From Vicia villosa (lineage: Eukaryota > Streptophyta > Magnoliopsida > Fabales > Fabaceae): a stretch of DNA of 64,000 nucleotides. Every line of letters begins with the position of its first letter. The stretch's first letter is position 1. A program made the translations under genes and the position numbers. Below the pieces are notes generated by a model that searched no databases, had not been told where the DNA came from, and worked only from the letters and a program-made list of their open reading frames with translations. Below are positions 24,701 to 40,971 of the stretch, piece by piece. Where the stretch lies: the NCBI RefSeq assembly GCF_029867415.1, contig NW_026705569.1, positions 124,001 through 188,000 of the forward strand. The letters are read 5' to 3'.

Positions 24701-25703
24701 TTGTATTCTTTGGAAAGATATAACAATGCTCTTCAACTTTGGTCTTTGGTTCTCCTTCAGATTCATCTTGGATCTTGGTGAAAAATGCCCATGAAGTTTG
24801 AAGAAAATTAGGTTAAAACACTTAGAAAATTTTGCTAAGTGTTGGAAGAAACTTTGTGAGTCCATAACTTTCAAATGGTTGATTTTTTGGGAAAACGTTG
24901 TATGTGGCAAAGTTGCAGTTTGGACTCAGATCTACAATTTTCATGTTGGAAGTTTTTCCAAATTCTTCTTTGATTTTTAAGTAACTTGGGCCCGAAGTTA
25001 TAACTTAAAAGCTTAAAAACACTTAGAAATTTTCTAAGTACTTGAAATCTTACAACTTTGACTTTTGTTGACTTTTGATCCTTGATTGATTTTCTTGATC
25101 AAATGGATTTAATAAATATATATTCATGATTTTGATCTTCCGAAGTCCATGGTTGACCATATTTCTCAAAAGTCAAAGGCAGTATTGAACATTTGACTTT
25201 TTCCACATAAATTGCATTCTTGTAAATACTAATTGAATCAAGCTCTCCTAATCAAATAGATGATGTGAGTGAATTATAATGAGGCATTGGAGATCCTTGA
25301 GCCATGATTTGAGATATGGGGTCATGTCTTGATTAAAATTCAACTCCCCATATGAACTAGGTCAAAAAGCCCTAATTAGTGCACCAGATGAAATTGGAAG
25401 TTGTTGATCTTGAATTGAGCCACCTTGGACTTGGATTTTGATGAGGGGAATCACTTGAGCATGTTAAAATGCTTGAGTTCCTTAGTGGTCCTCAAAACCC
25501 TAATTTGCCTGAGTCTCCTTGATCAGTCACCTACCTTGGGAAACAAGCAATAAGCACAACACAATCTTTTTTTTGGTATAATTTTGGTTAGTAAATGATA
25601 TATGAACAATAATGATAATTATAATGATGATGATGATGATGATGATGATCACACTATTCTCATAATGAGGTGGGATCTCAGGGTCAAAAATTGGGGTACA
25701 ACA
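21732..25703 (-). repeat. Ogre/Tat-type LTR, about 4.0 kb
   Basis: On the minus strand the LTR begins TGTTGTACCCCAATTTTTGA (25,703) and ends ..CCGCTACA (21,732), followed by the PBS. Its length and start agree with what is known of giant legume Ogre LTRs. Apart from short chance ORFs it has no coding content. It contains a (GAT)n tract at 25,621-25,650. Only one LTR is present, so TSD and age cannot be read. Confidence 0.7.
25621..25650. repeat. (GAT)n microsatellite
   Basis: About eight GAT units within the LTR. Confidence 0.95.
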
Positions 25704-25714
25704 AACACCAGTAA

Positions 25715-26240
25715 ACATGAATGTACTTCTCAACCCTCGCTAGCAAGCTGTTAAAGTTTTTGGGGAATTTAATCCCAATATGTTTCACGAACTTAGACCC
25801 TGGTTGGAGTAAGAGACTCAACCGATAATTTTTTGCTTCATCGTCGACACTTTTGACTAGATGGCTTCCATGTTGAACCTTTCAATGTATGATCGAAGGG
25901 ATTCATCTTTTTCCTATCTAATTGAGCTTAAGTTTTCCATTGACTATGGTTTCCTTCAAGATTCTTTGAAGTGAGCGAAAAATCGCCTATGGAGCCCTCC
26001 CGAGGAACTAATTGACTCATTTTTTAACCAATACATAGCCTCTGCTTTTAAGATCACAATAAATAACTCGCACTTCTCTGACCCCCTAGATACTCTTAAT
26101 TTTAATAGGACGTAAAGGATTTCCCCGTACTTATAGGGGCATGTCCTGTCATCATAGGTTCTCATTTCCAATAATTTTTAGAGTTACCTGTGTATATGGT
26201 GTTTATCCATTCTCCTAGTAAAATCATTTTGGAATGATAC
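25715..26240 (-). pseudogene. Ty3-type gag fragment, decayed
   Basis: On the minus strand 26,171-25,956 reads RTYDDRTCPYKYGE and AEAMYWLKNESISSS..LHRRFFAHFKES. This is the retrotransposon gag pattern in which A..W(F/Y)..L..SI..W..L..F..F recurs. Another frame continues with ESLRSYIERFN to about 25,880, then stops occur. It lies just outside the Ogre-like LTR and belongs to a different, older element that the LTR element probably invaded. Confidence 0.6.
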
Positions 26241-26744
26241 ATCCTCGTCTCTTTCGAAAACGTTGGAGGATGAGGAACATGAGACATGGTGGTTGCGATG
26301 ATGGAGATTCCTCTGACAGTTACTCTCAGATTCTAATCCTAAGGGAAAATGCATTTATGGAAGTGGGGAAAGCGTTTCACACCTATGATTGCCACTGGGT
26401 TGGCAATGTAGGGAAAACTATATCACACCATCAGCATAGTTTGTTACTACATCATTGTGGATCCTAGGTATCACAAAACAATATGTGTAAATGGTTTTGA
26501 CTCCCCATCCCCTTGAAGTTTCTCATTTTTTAGTTTCAACGCCTCTGAGTGTTTGTTGATTGTCATCAACAAATATCTCTATAGGGTGTTAGCCTTTGTG
26601 TTTTTCGTTGACGTTACTCGAGTGTTGAGTTGAAGTGTGACATTGTCTCATTTTGGAGGAGGTACGATTTCTTCGACTGGGATGGGAATCCCTAAAGGTC
26701 GATGAAGTTTGTTCTTCGGTGGCCGAACAGGGATGGCCTCAATC

Positions 26745-26967
26745 AGGGTTTTAAAATACCGTCTGCAATTGCAAAAATGGCCACGACAAAACGGTATTGG
26801 TAGATGTCATTATCGATACCGTTATCGTCGTTTTTTATGTTAAAGAATAAACTATGGTTAATTCACACCGCGATGACTGTGACTAATCTCGTGACACCTG
26901 TACATATCGAAATTGTGAAAGCCTTTACACGACCGTGACACAACTGCGATTTTTTTAAAAATCCCGA
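26745..26967. mobile_element. hAT-like MITE, about 223 bp
   Basis: The left end AGGGTTTTAAAATACCG and right end ATTTTTTTAAAAATCCCGA are imperfect inverted repeats. They are flanked by CCTCAATC (26,737-26,744) and CCCCAATC (26,968-26,975), an 8-bp duplication with one difference. Confidence 0.5.
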
Positions 26968-26975
26968 CCCCAATC

Positions 26976-27950
26976 GTCAAACAGGGGTTGAATCGAATTC
27001 CCTTAGTGTGGGGAGGATGTCGTGAGTCCATCTCCTGTGTTGTTGTTTACCCTCACGATCTTACTGGTGACAAATGGGGACGATTAGCATTTTGCGTGAT
27101 TCTTTTCTCGCGGTTCACCATTTTGACGTTTGAATAAAGTGTTTGAAAGTAGTCACTCTCAATGGTGTGAAGTTGGTATGATTTAAGTGGGGCTTCTTGT
27201 AAGAGATTATGAGCCCCAAATTTGGTTTAACATCATGATGAAGGTTGGTACTTGCAAACACTCAAACGTCCAAGTAAATTTCTATTGGAAGCAAGAGGTA
27301 TTTTTATGCAAATAATGTGTGTCCCTTGATTTGACGTTTTTCTTTTACATAGGTAGTTTCTAGAGTTTTTGAAGACCTAAAACCTTCTTGTGCACGACAA
27401 CGATCCATATGGACATGAGTCAGGGTATAATTTGTTTTCTTATCTAACGGTCCTCCTTCAATCATTTGTTTGAATTAGGTGTTTTTTTTAACATATCCAT
27501 AGCTGGTTGTACTTTTATCTAAAGTTGTTCGCTTTCTCGTCATTATAATGTTTTCATGTTTTAATGAGATAGTTCTTCGGCCTCCGGTGGTAAGTAAAGA
27601 GTTTGATATATTTGTTATGAATTAAATGCCTCATTGGACCATTAAATCTGTTTTCAGCCCAGACAATACACGTTAAGTTCTCAAAAAATTCAAATAGCTT
27701 TTTAAACTTTTATTTGATTGAATTTGGATACCATAACCACATCAATATCCCTATTTCTAAGTGTAGTGTCACTAAGTCCTACTATTGATTGTTTCTATCT
27801 AACTATACTATCTTGTAAGAATAACAGTAAAACTCTGGTGGCTACAAAAACTGCATTCCACTTTAATGAAAAACCATGAGTCACTGAGGTGGTACTGAAC
27901 AATATTTATTAGTTTTCTAACTACCACATTTACAACTCCTAGCTATTTTT
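26976..27950. other. No gene seen; upstream region of LACS1
   Basis: No ORF or repeat structure is recognised. The last few hundred bases are the likely proximal promoter of the acyl-CoA synthetase gene. Confidence 0.5.
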
Positions 27951-27954
27951 CATG

Positions 27955-27963
27955 CTATAAATA
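27955..27963 (+). promoter_or_regulatory. TATA box of the LACS1-like gene (putative)
   Basis: CTATAAATA lies 352 bp before the ATG. A GTAAGT donor-like site at about 28,055 and an ATTCAG acceptor at about 28,288 would allow a 5'-UTR intron between them, which is common in this gene class but not shown here. Confidence 0.5.
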
Positions 27964-28314
27964 TCATTCATAACCTTCTTCACTCTCAAATAATCAATAC
28001 TATTTCATTACATGCCTTTCACTTCCATTTTCAATTAAAGTTTCACCAACTCATTGTAAGTAATTTTTCTAAAAAAAAAATTAATATAATCTCAAGTTTG
28101 AATTTCATGATTTATAAGATTCTAGCTAGCAGTTAGCACCTAATTATAATGTTGTCTCTATGTGACAAGAAACAATAGTAGTTAAAATTATCAGCATTGA
28201 TATTTATTATGCAACAAAAAGTGGACCATAGATATTAAAGTTGGATTGGACCTTTTCAATTTTGAGATTCTTAAAGTGCGTCATTCAGGTTTTTTGTGGC
28301 AAGTTAGTTCAAGA

Positions 28315-31300
28315 ATGAAGAGGTTTTCAGTTGAGGTTGAGGATGGAAGAGAAGGTGGAAATGGTAAGCTTTCGGTTGGTCCGGTTTACCGGAACCTTCT
28401 CTCGAAAGACAATTTTCCTCCCATGGATCCTGATTTCAACTCTGCTTGGGATATTTTCAGGTGAATTTTTATAATGTTTTGTGACTTATCAATAGAATGA
28501 ACATTTTTCTGAATGATATGTTTTTGACCATGATTGTAGTATGTCTGTTAAGAAACATCCTCAAAATCGGATGCTCGGATGGCGAAAAATCGTTGATGGA
28601 AAGGTTGTTAGAAGTTCAATTTGTGTTATGTAACTTGGTTTAGTTATGTATGTGTAAGATAAGGTAATTTCTTTTTTTTGTTTGTTTTGGTTTATGTTCA
28701 TAGTTTGGACCCTATGTGTGGAAGACATACAAGGAAGCTTATGATGAAGTTTTGCAAATTGCTTCTGCTTTGAGAGCTTCTGGTGCTCAACCTGTAAGTC
28801 TTTTCAAAAAGCTAACTCCCTCACAATGTCGGATTTGAATTGTGTGGATTCGTGAATTTAGTAAGTCATACCGATAGTTGTTTCATCCGGATCAAACATA
28901 TCGTTCATATTTTACATTTTTTAATTTGTATCGTCTGATTTTGATCAAACAGTTATCGATATGATTGATTACATTTTTACCGCATACAATCAAAATTGCA
29001 TAATTTATACTTTAAATTAAATTTTTATGGTGATTTATCATAGGGTTCTAAAGTTGGAATTTATGGATCTAACTGTCCACAATGGATTATAGCAATGGAG
29101 GTTTGTCACTCTTTTAATTTTTTTTTTTAATTTTCTTTATATATTATTCCTTCTGTAATGTTATCATAATTCATAATTATGTTTTGTTTATCATGTTGGT
29201 GCAGGCTTGTTGTGCACAAAACTTCATTTGTGTCCCTCTCTATGACACTCTAGGTATAAGTTCTTAAATGAGAAAAAAATTCTTGATTTAATGAGAATTT
29301 CTTAATTAGTGCTTTGGTATAAATGAGAACATTTTTCTTTATTTAAAGAGAATTTTTTTAATTAGTGCTTTTGTTTTTGAATTAGTGCTTTTGTCTAGAT
29401 GAAAACATTTTTCCTAATTTAATGTGAATTTTTTAATTAGTGATTTGTTCTAAATGAAGAAATATTTTGATGCAGGGGCTGGTGCTGTAAATTTTATCAT
29501 AGATCATGCTGAAATAGATTTTGTTTTTATTCAAGATAAGAAGGTTAAAGAGGTAACTAAAGCATAAAATTTATTTTTATATTTTAGATGAATTTATTTA
29601 TCCATTATAAATTCCGAATTCAATTATTCAAGATGAGAGGGTAAATATCTCTTTCAATTAGAGAATATTAAAAAAAAAATTGCAATTAATTCTAACATTG
29701 GATGAGTAAATAATTACCTCTTTGTTTTCAGGTATTGAATTCTAAATGTATATCCTCTAAGAGACTAAAAGGTAAATTTACAAGTTTTTTAATTTGGATT
29801 TTAATATATGGTTTAGGTAAGAATTAAAGGCATTTATGTATGTACCTAAGTTTGGTTGTGGTGGTTACAGCCATAGTGGGTTTTACTTCATTAACTGAGG
29901 CAGAGAAAAATGAAGCCACCAACATTGGAATTAAACCATATTCATGGGACCAATTCCTAGACATGGTAGGTCTATATGGATTTTCTCATTTAATTTATTT
30001 AATCATTCTCTCAACTTTTTATATTTAAGAATTAAGATCTAATTTCTAGATATCTCTTGTAAATGCACATGTCTTTTTTATCATTAATATATTCTTTTAC
30101 GGTCAAATATATATATGAAAGGAAAAAGAAATATACATTGACATTGTAAAATAATTTTATACTGTCAACCAATTAGACATGTGTATTCAACCAAATCACA
30201 ATTTTAACTTAAAAATAATAATATGACATGACAGAATGTTATAAATCTGTATAACATTAGTTTACATTAAGAGTGCATTACCACTTCATAAAAAAACTGA
30301 ATTCCCAATCAAAAATAATTCTTTTTAATTGAAAAAAATATAGAAATAGATGACAATTGACAAATGATCAAACAAACAAAAATTGTCCCCACTCAATAAT
30401 AATTCATTAATTATGTATTTTTAAATTGGTATAATTTTATATTATTATTCTTATCCATTAACCTTTATATAAATAATCACTCATAATATTTATATAAATA
30501 AAAAAATTCTAAATTTTTCTATAAAGACAACAACAATTATTTTTTATTTTAATAAACAGAATCGACTATAAGAATCAATTTTTACTATAACATTTTTGGT
30601 TCTATTAAAAAAAAATAAAAATTTTATAACTAGAATTCTCTGTTTATAACAATATATTATGTGTATTTTATATATTTTTCATTTTTATGGTTTTGAGTTT
30701 TCTTTATATTTTCTTCATCCTTAAAATAAAATGTAAATAAGATAAATTTTAATTGTTTTTAAAAAGGAAAAAGGGATATACACTGACAGTGTAAAATAGT
30801 TTTACACTGTCAACCAATGACGATCACGAATCAGGACAAGTCAAACTGAAAATTTAAAAAAACTTATATGACATGGCAAAACGTTATATTTTAATTGGAT
30901 GACAGTGTAAAACTTTTTTACACTGTCAGTGCATAATCATTAAACTCTTTTAAAAAAAATTAATTGTATTATTTTCAAATATTAATTTATATTTTGTAAT
31001 TTTCCTCATAGTAAAAATGGATATTATTTTAACTTCACATTTTGTTCATTGTTAATTTTAAAAGTTCTTTTAAAATATTGAAAGAAACAAAAAGTACTAT
31101 TTCTAATTCAAAACAAATGATCCAACCCATAGTGGTTGGTAGGTAAATATTGAATGCACCCTAACTCTTGTCTGTACTAGCAATAAATGTTGTGGTCCTA
31201 AATATAATCCATTTTTAGTTACCTTTTATTGTAATAATATATTATTTTTATACAGAGAAAAAATAAGCATGCATTATTTATAATTACTTGTTTATATTAT

Positions 31301-34250
31301 ATTTCTCAATTATAATTAATATCTAATTTATTTTACAGGGAAAAGAAAACCCTTCAAGTATTTCTCCTCCCCAATCTCATGATATTTGCACAATAATGTA
31401 TACAAGTGGAACAAGTGGAGATCCTAAAGGTGTTGTTTTAACACATGAAAATGTACTTGCTTTAGTTAGAGGAATGGATCTTTTTATGGAACAATTTGAG
31501 GACAAGGTAAATCTAAATATCTAATAATATTTAATAATTATATTAATATCGTTTTAAATATAAATTGTATAATTAAATCATAAATTTTTATTTTTTGTAG
31601 ATGAATGTGGATGATGTTTATTTATCATTCCTCCCTTTAGCTCACATTCTTGATCGTACAATTGAAGAATATTTTTTCCGTAATGGTGCATCTGTTGGAT
31701 ACTATCACGGGGTATATTTGTCTTTTTTTATTTAGAGTGGATAAAAATCAATTTTTTAAATTAATTGACATGGACATTATTATTATTAAAAAAAAATTAT
31801 TTATATGTGATTTTTGTGTGAAGGATTTGAATGCATTGCTGGAAGATTTAGGTGAATTAAAGCCAACATTGTTTGCTGGTGTTCCACGGGTTTTTGAAAA
31901 AGTATACGAAGGTAAGGTTAAGCTGAAATATAAAAAAAAAGTTATTTTTTATTTATTGATTTTATTAAGATAATATTAACTTATAAATGTAATTTGATTA
32001 TATTTATTTTAGGTGTTAAAAAAGCAGTGGCGCAACTAAATCCAATAAGGAGAACAGTTTTTGGCTGGCTCTATAACTAGTAAGTTGCCAAATTGCTCTT
32101 CTATATTTTTTTTGTTCAAAGAATTTTGCACCCAATTACATATATTTATGTGTGATTCCTTATTTAAAAAATATAGTAAACTTGGTTGGATGAACAAAGG
32201 ATACAAACAGAAAGATGCATCACCTTTTGCAGATCTACTAGCCTTCAGAAAGGTTGTGTACATCTCTTCTCTTGCAAATATAAATATACTGTAACAATCT
32301 TCAATTACCTCTTAAACAAAGGATCAAATTTTTAACCTCTTTTTTCATCCTAATTAATCTCCAATTAGGTGAAAGCAAGACTAGGTGGACGAGTTAGACT
32401 AATAATATCCGGAGGTGCAGCTTTAAGCTCCGAGATTGAAGAATTCTTGCGCGTCACTACTTGCGCCTTCGTATGCCAAGGCTATGGTAACAACCTATGA
32501 ATCTCTGTATAACATTACATTTCAAAATGTTACATCGACATTCTCTGTAGCACCATCACGTCTGAAAAAAGATATGTCCGTGTCAATGTCATTGTGTCTG
32601 AAACTGACATCAATATTTATGATTACTTTTACGTGTCAGTGTCAGTGTTAGTGTCCGTGTTTCATAATTGACATTAAGGTTAATCCAGGTTTGACAGAAA
32701 CATGTGGACCTACTACACTTACATTTCCCGACGAAATGTGCATGCTTGGCAACGTCGGTGTTGTAACTGTATACAACGAGTTGCAGCTAGAAGAGGTTCC
32801 TGACATGGGTTACAATCCTCTTGGAAATCCTCCATGTGGCGAGATATGTATCAGAGGGAAAACCGTTTTTACCGGTTACCATAAGAATCCTGAGTTAACC
32901 AAAGAAGCCATAAAAGACGGATGGTTTCACACCGGAGATATAGGAGAAATGCTACCTAATGGTATTGTTAAGATTGTTGACAGGAAGAAGAATCTTGTTA
33001 AGCTTTCTCAAGGAGAGTATATTGCACTTGAGTATCTTGAAAATGTTTATACCATTACTCCAATTGTTGAAGATGTGAGATTTATTTATCAATATTTTGT
33101 GGTTTTTGTGAGGTTTTGATGAATTTCATATTGATGTCTGTTTTTTGTTTACCTTAAGATTTGGGTGTATGGGAATAGCTTCAAGTCAATACTGGTTGCA
33201 GTGGTTGTTCCAAATGAAGATGTTACTAATAAGTGGGCATATGCAAATGGTCACATTGCTTCTTTCTCTAATCTTTGTGCTCTTGATCAGTTGAAGAAAT
33301 ATGTTCTATCTGAGCTCAAATCTACTGCCGTGAGAAACAAGGTAACATATAAGGATTAATGATGCAAATTGCTTTTTAAAGAAGCTTTGTTTTAATTTTG
33401 TTAAATTTTAATCTTGCATTTCTTTTACTGGGGTGGGTGGCAAACTGGCATGTCTGCCTCCATTGAGACCTGTCTTGCAAAAGCGTGAAAAAAATGAGGC
33501 GAGGCAGAGCAGACATAGTAGAGGGACGAATTAAAAAACTTAGCTCATTTCGCTAAAAGGGACGGGTTTGGCGAGTCCTACACCCCAAAAGATTAAAATT
33601 TGCATAAAGTCATAATAGCACCCACTAAACTCCGCCAAAAAATGGGGTGGGTTCGACGGGCCCTACACCCCAAAAGATTAAATTTGACACAATGTCATGT
33701 TAGCCTGCCAAAAAGTCGGGGCGGGCTCGGTGGGTCCTCCACCCCAAAAGACTAAAATATACAAAAAGCCATGTTTGCACACACTAAAGTCGGCCAAAAA
33801 AGGAGCTGGGCAAAGAGCATACAGGTCTAAAGTCTTATTTCTGCCCGTCAAAAATTTCGGGGCAAACATATATGTTCGGTGTGTCGGGTCCATTTTTCCA
33901 TCTCTAGCATGGTATATGAATCTCTAATGGTCTTGTTTCCTTTTCCAATTTTTGCTTTGTTGAAACTAGTTGAAGGGATTTGAACATATCAAAGGGGTTA
34001 TACTAGACCCACTTCCATTTGACATGGAAAGGGAGTTGGTGACTGCAACATTAAAAAAGAAAAGGAACAATATGCTCAAGTATTATAAGGTACTAGTATT
34101 TATTTTTTTTTCTTTTTTCCTTCTTACTATTAATGCTATGTGTTTCTGTATAGATATATATGTTATGTGCTTACAAATTTCATGACATTGTAACAGGTGG
34201 AGATAGACGAGTTATTCCAAAGTTTGGCTGGAGATAAGCTTAAACTTTGA
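28315..34250 (+). CDS. LACS1: Long-chain acyl-CoA synthetase, LACS1-type
   Basis: Activates long- and very-long-chain fatty acids to acyl-CoA using ATP, the step feeding cuticular wax and cutin synthesis at the ER in LACS1 (CER8) of Arabidopsis. There are eighteen exons with GT..AG borders in consistent phase: 28,315-28,460; 28,540-28,603; 28,704-28,793; 29,044-29,100; 29,205-29,253; 29,476-29,552; 29,732-29,771; 29,871-29,965; 31,339-31,506; 31,601-31,711; 31,824-31,911; 32,013-32,079; 32,177-32,252; 32,369-32,486; 32,689-33,074; 33,159-33,341; 33,970-34,089; 34,197-34,250. They total 1,989 nt (662 aa), close to the 660 aa of LACS1. The AMP-binding loop [11 protein letters not shown] is at residues 227-237, GLTET at 416-420 and DGWFHTGD at 492-499. 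The start [11 protein letters not shown] matches LACS1 better than other LACS; the frame is open upstream but without ATG. There are no stops, so the gene is probably functional. Introns 8 and 16 hold repeats. Confidence 0.95.
30131..30280. repeat. MITE-related sequence in LACS1 intron 8
   Basis: ACATTGACATTGTAAAATAA followed by ACTGTCAACCAATTAG resembles the left end of the element at 30,778. The right end is weak, so this is a decayed copy. Confidence 0.5.
30778..30935. mobile_element. MITE in LACS1 intron 8
   Basis: The left end TACACTGACAGTGTAAAATA..ACACTGTCAACCAAT and right end ATTGGATGACAGTGTAAAA..ACACTGTCAGTGCATA are inverted repeats of about 40 bp. Each arm is itself a small palindrome around ACACTGTCAGTGT. 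It sits in the 1.37-kb intron 8 and adds no splice disruption that can be seen. Confidence 0.75.
33567..33809 (+). repeat. Minisatellite in LACS1 intron 16, three units of 76-84 bp
   Basis: Units start at 33,567, 33,650 and 33,726. Each contains CC(T)ACACCCCAAAAGA(C/T)TAAA, a CATAAAGTCAT-like word and GCCAAAAAA/GTCGG. GC content is higher than in the surrounding intron. The block runs from about 33,430 to 33,900 and probably belongs to an inserted repeat. Confidence 0.8.
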
Positions 34251-34353
34251 GGTTTCTAGACATGGTTATGCCTACTTAATAGTGCTATAGTATGTTGTGT
34301 GATGTATCTCCAATTGTTTAAGTATTGTACCTAAAGTTGAAAGTGTACCCGAG

Positions 34354-34359
34354 AATAAA
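34354..34359 (+). terminator. Poly(A) signal of the LACS1-like gene (putative)
   Basis: AATAAA lies 104 bp after the stop codon, within a plausible 3' UTR. Confidence 0.5.
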
Positions 34360-34379
34360 CCATTTCGTTTGAAGAGAGC

Positions 34380-34914
34380 AAGTATTTGAATTTGTTGAAA
34401 ATCTTCGTATGCGTGAGAAGTGTATTAGTTTACTATTTTGTTTATAAGTAACACTTAATTATAAGGAATTATGAGGAATACAAGAGATACTCAATCTTTA
34501 ATACATAAGAGAAAAACAAAAGATCTAGCTAATCAAGCCAAAACTAACACACCAAGCACTACAAAGATTTACAACTGAGACATCTCACAATTTAAGACCC
34601 TTTTCTAGGCACATTTCATCTTAACGAAAAATAGCGACTACCCCAAGTCATGCTATTAGCTTACTGTTGACATTGTGGTTGTTATACTCAAAGATTATAT
34701 ACAATATTATGGGATAAGATCCTATCCAATGACATTATTCTCCCATTAAATCCGAGCCATTAATTTTCTTTAGAGCGGTTCAATTTTAAATTTTAAATAC
34801 ACCCCCAATATTACTAAAACTAACTATTTCCAAAAGTAGTCAATTAAAAGATATAAAGCTAATTTTCTACAATTTTACTGTTTAACTAAAACTCCTAATT
34901 AAAAACAAATAATA
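34380..34914. other. No gene seen
   Basis: AT-rich spacer between the LACS1 3' end and a hAT element. No ORF or RNA gene is recognised. Confidence 0.5.
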
Positions 34915-34922
34915 CTTGGAAT

Positions 34923-35821
34923 TAGGGGTGTTCAAAACCAAACCAACCCAATAGAAAACCGCAAACCAAACCAAATCAAACCGAAACCGCAAAAAACCAC
35001 ATTTGGTTCGGATTAGTTTGGGTCATCTTTTAACAAAACCGCACGGTTCGGTTCGGTTTGCGGTTTGTATTTTGTAAACCGAACCAAACCGAACCAAACC
35101 GCATTATGTTACAACCTAACCTTAACTTAACTCACATCCAACCCAAACTTAAATCTATAATACCTTAACCTTATGATTACGAACAATTTTCTCATCCTTA
35201 CACATGATTTTAGTCCCGATCTTCTTAAATCTCTAATAGCATTATCGCGCCTTATTTGCCACATACATCTTCCCTATTTTTCTATAATCTCTACTCTCTT
35301 ATATTCTTTCTTTTTTTACCTTCTCATTTTTATACAAATGTTCCCTATTTCAGTTTCGTTTTTATCGCACATCTTCTTCTCTAATCTCTCAACTCTTTTG
35401 TTTTTTCTTTTTCACCTTCACTAATCTCTCGTCTCTTCTATTTTTTTGTTTTATTCTAATAATTTTTATATTGTTTTATACTATTATTTTATGTTTATTA
35501 TTCCACTCTTGTCTAATTTAATTTTTACATATTAAATAGAAAGTTGTTGTCTAAATATGATGAGTTTTGTTGTTATTTGATAGTGTATGAATGTCTAAAT
35601 ACAAAGTTATGTTGTCATCTATATGTGTATGTATGGTTCAATAAAATATTTGTAAAAAACCGAACCAACCGAACCGAACCAAACCGCATTAGTTTGGTTT
35701 GGTTTGGTTCGGATTTTTTTTAAAAGCCAACCGAACCAAACCAAACCGCACGATTTTTTCTCTTACGGTTCGGATGATTTTTTTCGTCAAAACCGCCCAA
35801 ACCGCACCGCGAACACCCCTA
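34923..35821. mobile_element. hAT non-autonomous element, 899 bp
   Basis: Ends are TAGGGGTGTTC and GAACACCCCTA, with a perfect 8-bp duplication CTTGGAAT at 34,915-34,922 and 35,822-35,829. Both subterminal regions are full of GGTTCGGTTTGG / CCAAACCGAACC words in inverted arrangement, a known hAT feature. No transposase is encoded. Confidence 0.95.
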
Positions 35822-35829
35822 CTTGGAAT

Positions 35830-36458
35830 AATTTGTTTTTATTGGGCTCTCCAACAAGTTTTAATCCTAACAAAATAACAACTTTCCCTTCCATCTTCAT
35901 TTGGAGTCTCTTAGTTGTATTTCTAGTAGTTATACCCTCTTGTTGTCCTTGGGCTTCTTTGAGGTCATCAGCACTCCCTTCTTCGTTAGAAGAAAGTATC
36001 TTCGAGTTAAACTCGTCATCGCCTACATCAAAAAGTGAAATCACTTAAATTGAACGTAGCATTTACGCCATAATTATCGGGTACATCAATTTTGTAAGCA
36101 TTGTCCTAATCTTTTCTAGGACTTCGAAGAGACCATCACCCCCTAGGTTGGAGTTAAAATCTCTATCTCGTGCAGAAAACTCCTTACAATAGTTTGTAAA
36201 ATCTTGGTTATTTGTGTGCATGCTAAATGATAAACGAACTCCCATATAATGCTAAACATAACCTATTAGTTCAAATTACAAGATGAGCTTCTAAAGAGAA
36301 TTAAATTGTCTTAATTATAAAAGTAGTCAACTAAAAGATCTAAAAGTTAATTTTCTAAGATTGTATTATAATCCGGTAAGACTCCTAACTAGAAATAAAC
36401 AATACCTAAAATAATTTGTTTTCATTTAACTATCCAACAAACTTTAAACCCAACAAAA
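35830..36458. other. No gene seen
   Basis: AT-rich spacer. Only short chance ORFs occur on both strands, without recognisable domains. Confidence 0.5.
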
Positions 36459-36467
36459 TAGCAATTT

Positions 36468-36665
36468 GAGAAATGCTAACAACACTCTCTTTTCAACACT
36501 CTCTCTAACACTCACTTTCTTATTGGTTAAAACATGTGTGGGTCCTACCACTTTATGCGGGATCCATTTCCAAAGTGAGGGACCCACACATGTTTTAACC
36601 AATAATAAAGTGAGTATTAGAGAGAGTGTTGAAAAGAGAGTCAGAGAGTGTTGCTAGCACTCCTC
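36468..36665. mobile_element. Mutator-type MITE, 198 bp foldback
   Basis: A perfect 9-bp duplication TAGCAATTT at 36,459-36,467 and 36,666-36,674 encloses arms that pair over about 85 bp (left GAGAAATGCTAACAACACTC, right complement GAGGAGTGCTAGCAACACTC). The arms extend to GTTAAAACATGTGTGGGTCC. The 9-bp target points to Mutator mobilisation. Confidence 0.93.
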
Positions 36666-36674
36666 TAGCAATTT

Positions 36675-37548
36675 TGCTTTCCATCTCCATCTCCATTTGT
36701 AGTTTCATAGTTTGTTATCCTTGAACTTATTAGAGGTTCATCAACTTAAATGCCCACAAGAAAAGCTTAAAAGATTGATTCTCACACAAGTATGAATTTA
36801 GATATGGAGATATTTTAAAATCACATATATGGGGACAAGTAAAACCGTCAAAATAAACTAGTTCATAAGCTTGATAAAACATATAATTGTCCGTCTAATA
36901 TGTATAGTTAAAACTTCTAAAAAGTTATAGAAATATTTTTGTTGTTTTGCTCAAAAACAACACATAACGTGTTCTCTTAATTTATCAAATTTTATCTTTT
37001 CTACCATATTCAATTTTTTTATGATAAATAAATATTACATTAATTAATATAATTAAATTAATATTTCATGTATTCTAATAGTTTGTGTTACATTGTAATG
37101 CGCAACTTACGCTATTTTCTTATAAATAAATAAATAAAGAGTATTCAAATAAAGCATAACCAATTGACAATATATTAAATCAAAATCTTATAATTCCGGA
37201 TGCTTAATTATCAATGCTGCTAAATATACCAAGTCCACTAATGCAATGGTGAGGGCATTTAACCTTTGACGACACTAGAATCCCAAAAACAAATTTGAAG
37301 CCAATAAATAAAATCCGTAAGGTACAACAGAACAAGGTCTAGGAATATAAAACATGTTACTACTCTAATGGTACAAGGAACTCTGCCAACTCTTTCACTA
37401 AAATTACTGACAATCAGCATGTCCTTTATGAAGGTAATAAGGAGGTAGTATTAGTGAACATTCCCATGACGATATTATGATGTCAACCTGCAGGAGATGA
37501 AACATCAAATTCCGATCCAATGGCAGATACGGTAAGGTAAGGCTTCCT
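36675..37548. other. No gene seen; 3' region of the helicase gene
   Basis: AT-rich intergenic sequence. The part nearest 37,548 should be the helicase 3' UTR (minus strand). Confidence 0.5.

Positions 37549-40971
<3,423 letters not shown>

Noticed and set aside
28246..28314. Upstream in-frame extension of LACS1
   Set aside because: The extension begins at TTG, has no ATG and matches no LACS N-terminus; the ATG at 28,315 fits LACS1.
32036..32294. Open frames on both strands within the LACS1 gene
   Set aside because: They run across introns 12-13 and exon 13; the spliced LACS1 model explains the coding signal.
35173..35424. 83-codon open frame
   Set aside because: It lies inside a hAT element, is Phe/Leu/Ser-rich from T-rich DNA, and has no domain.
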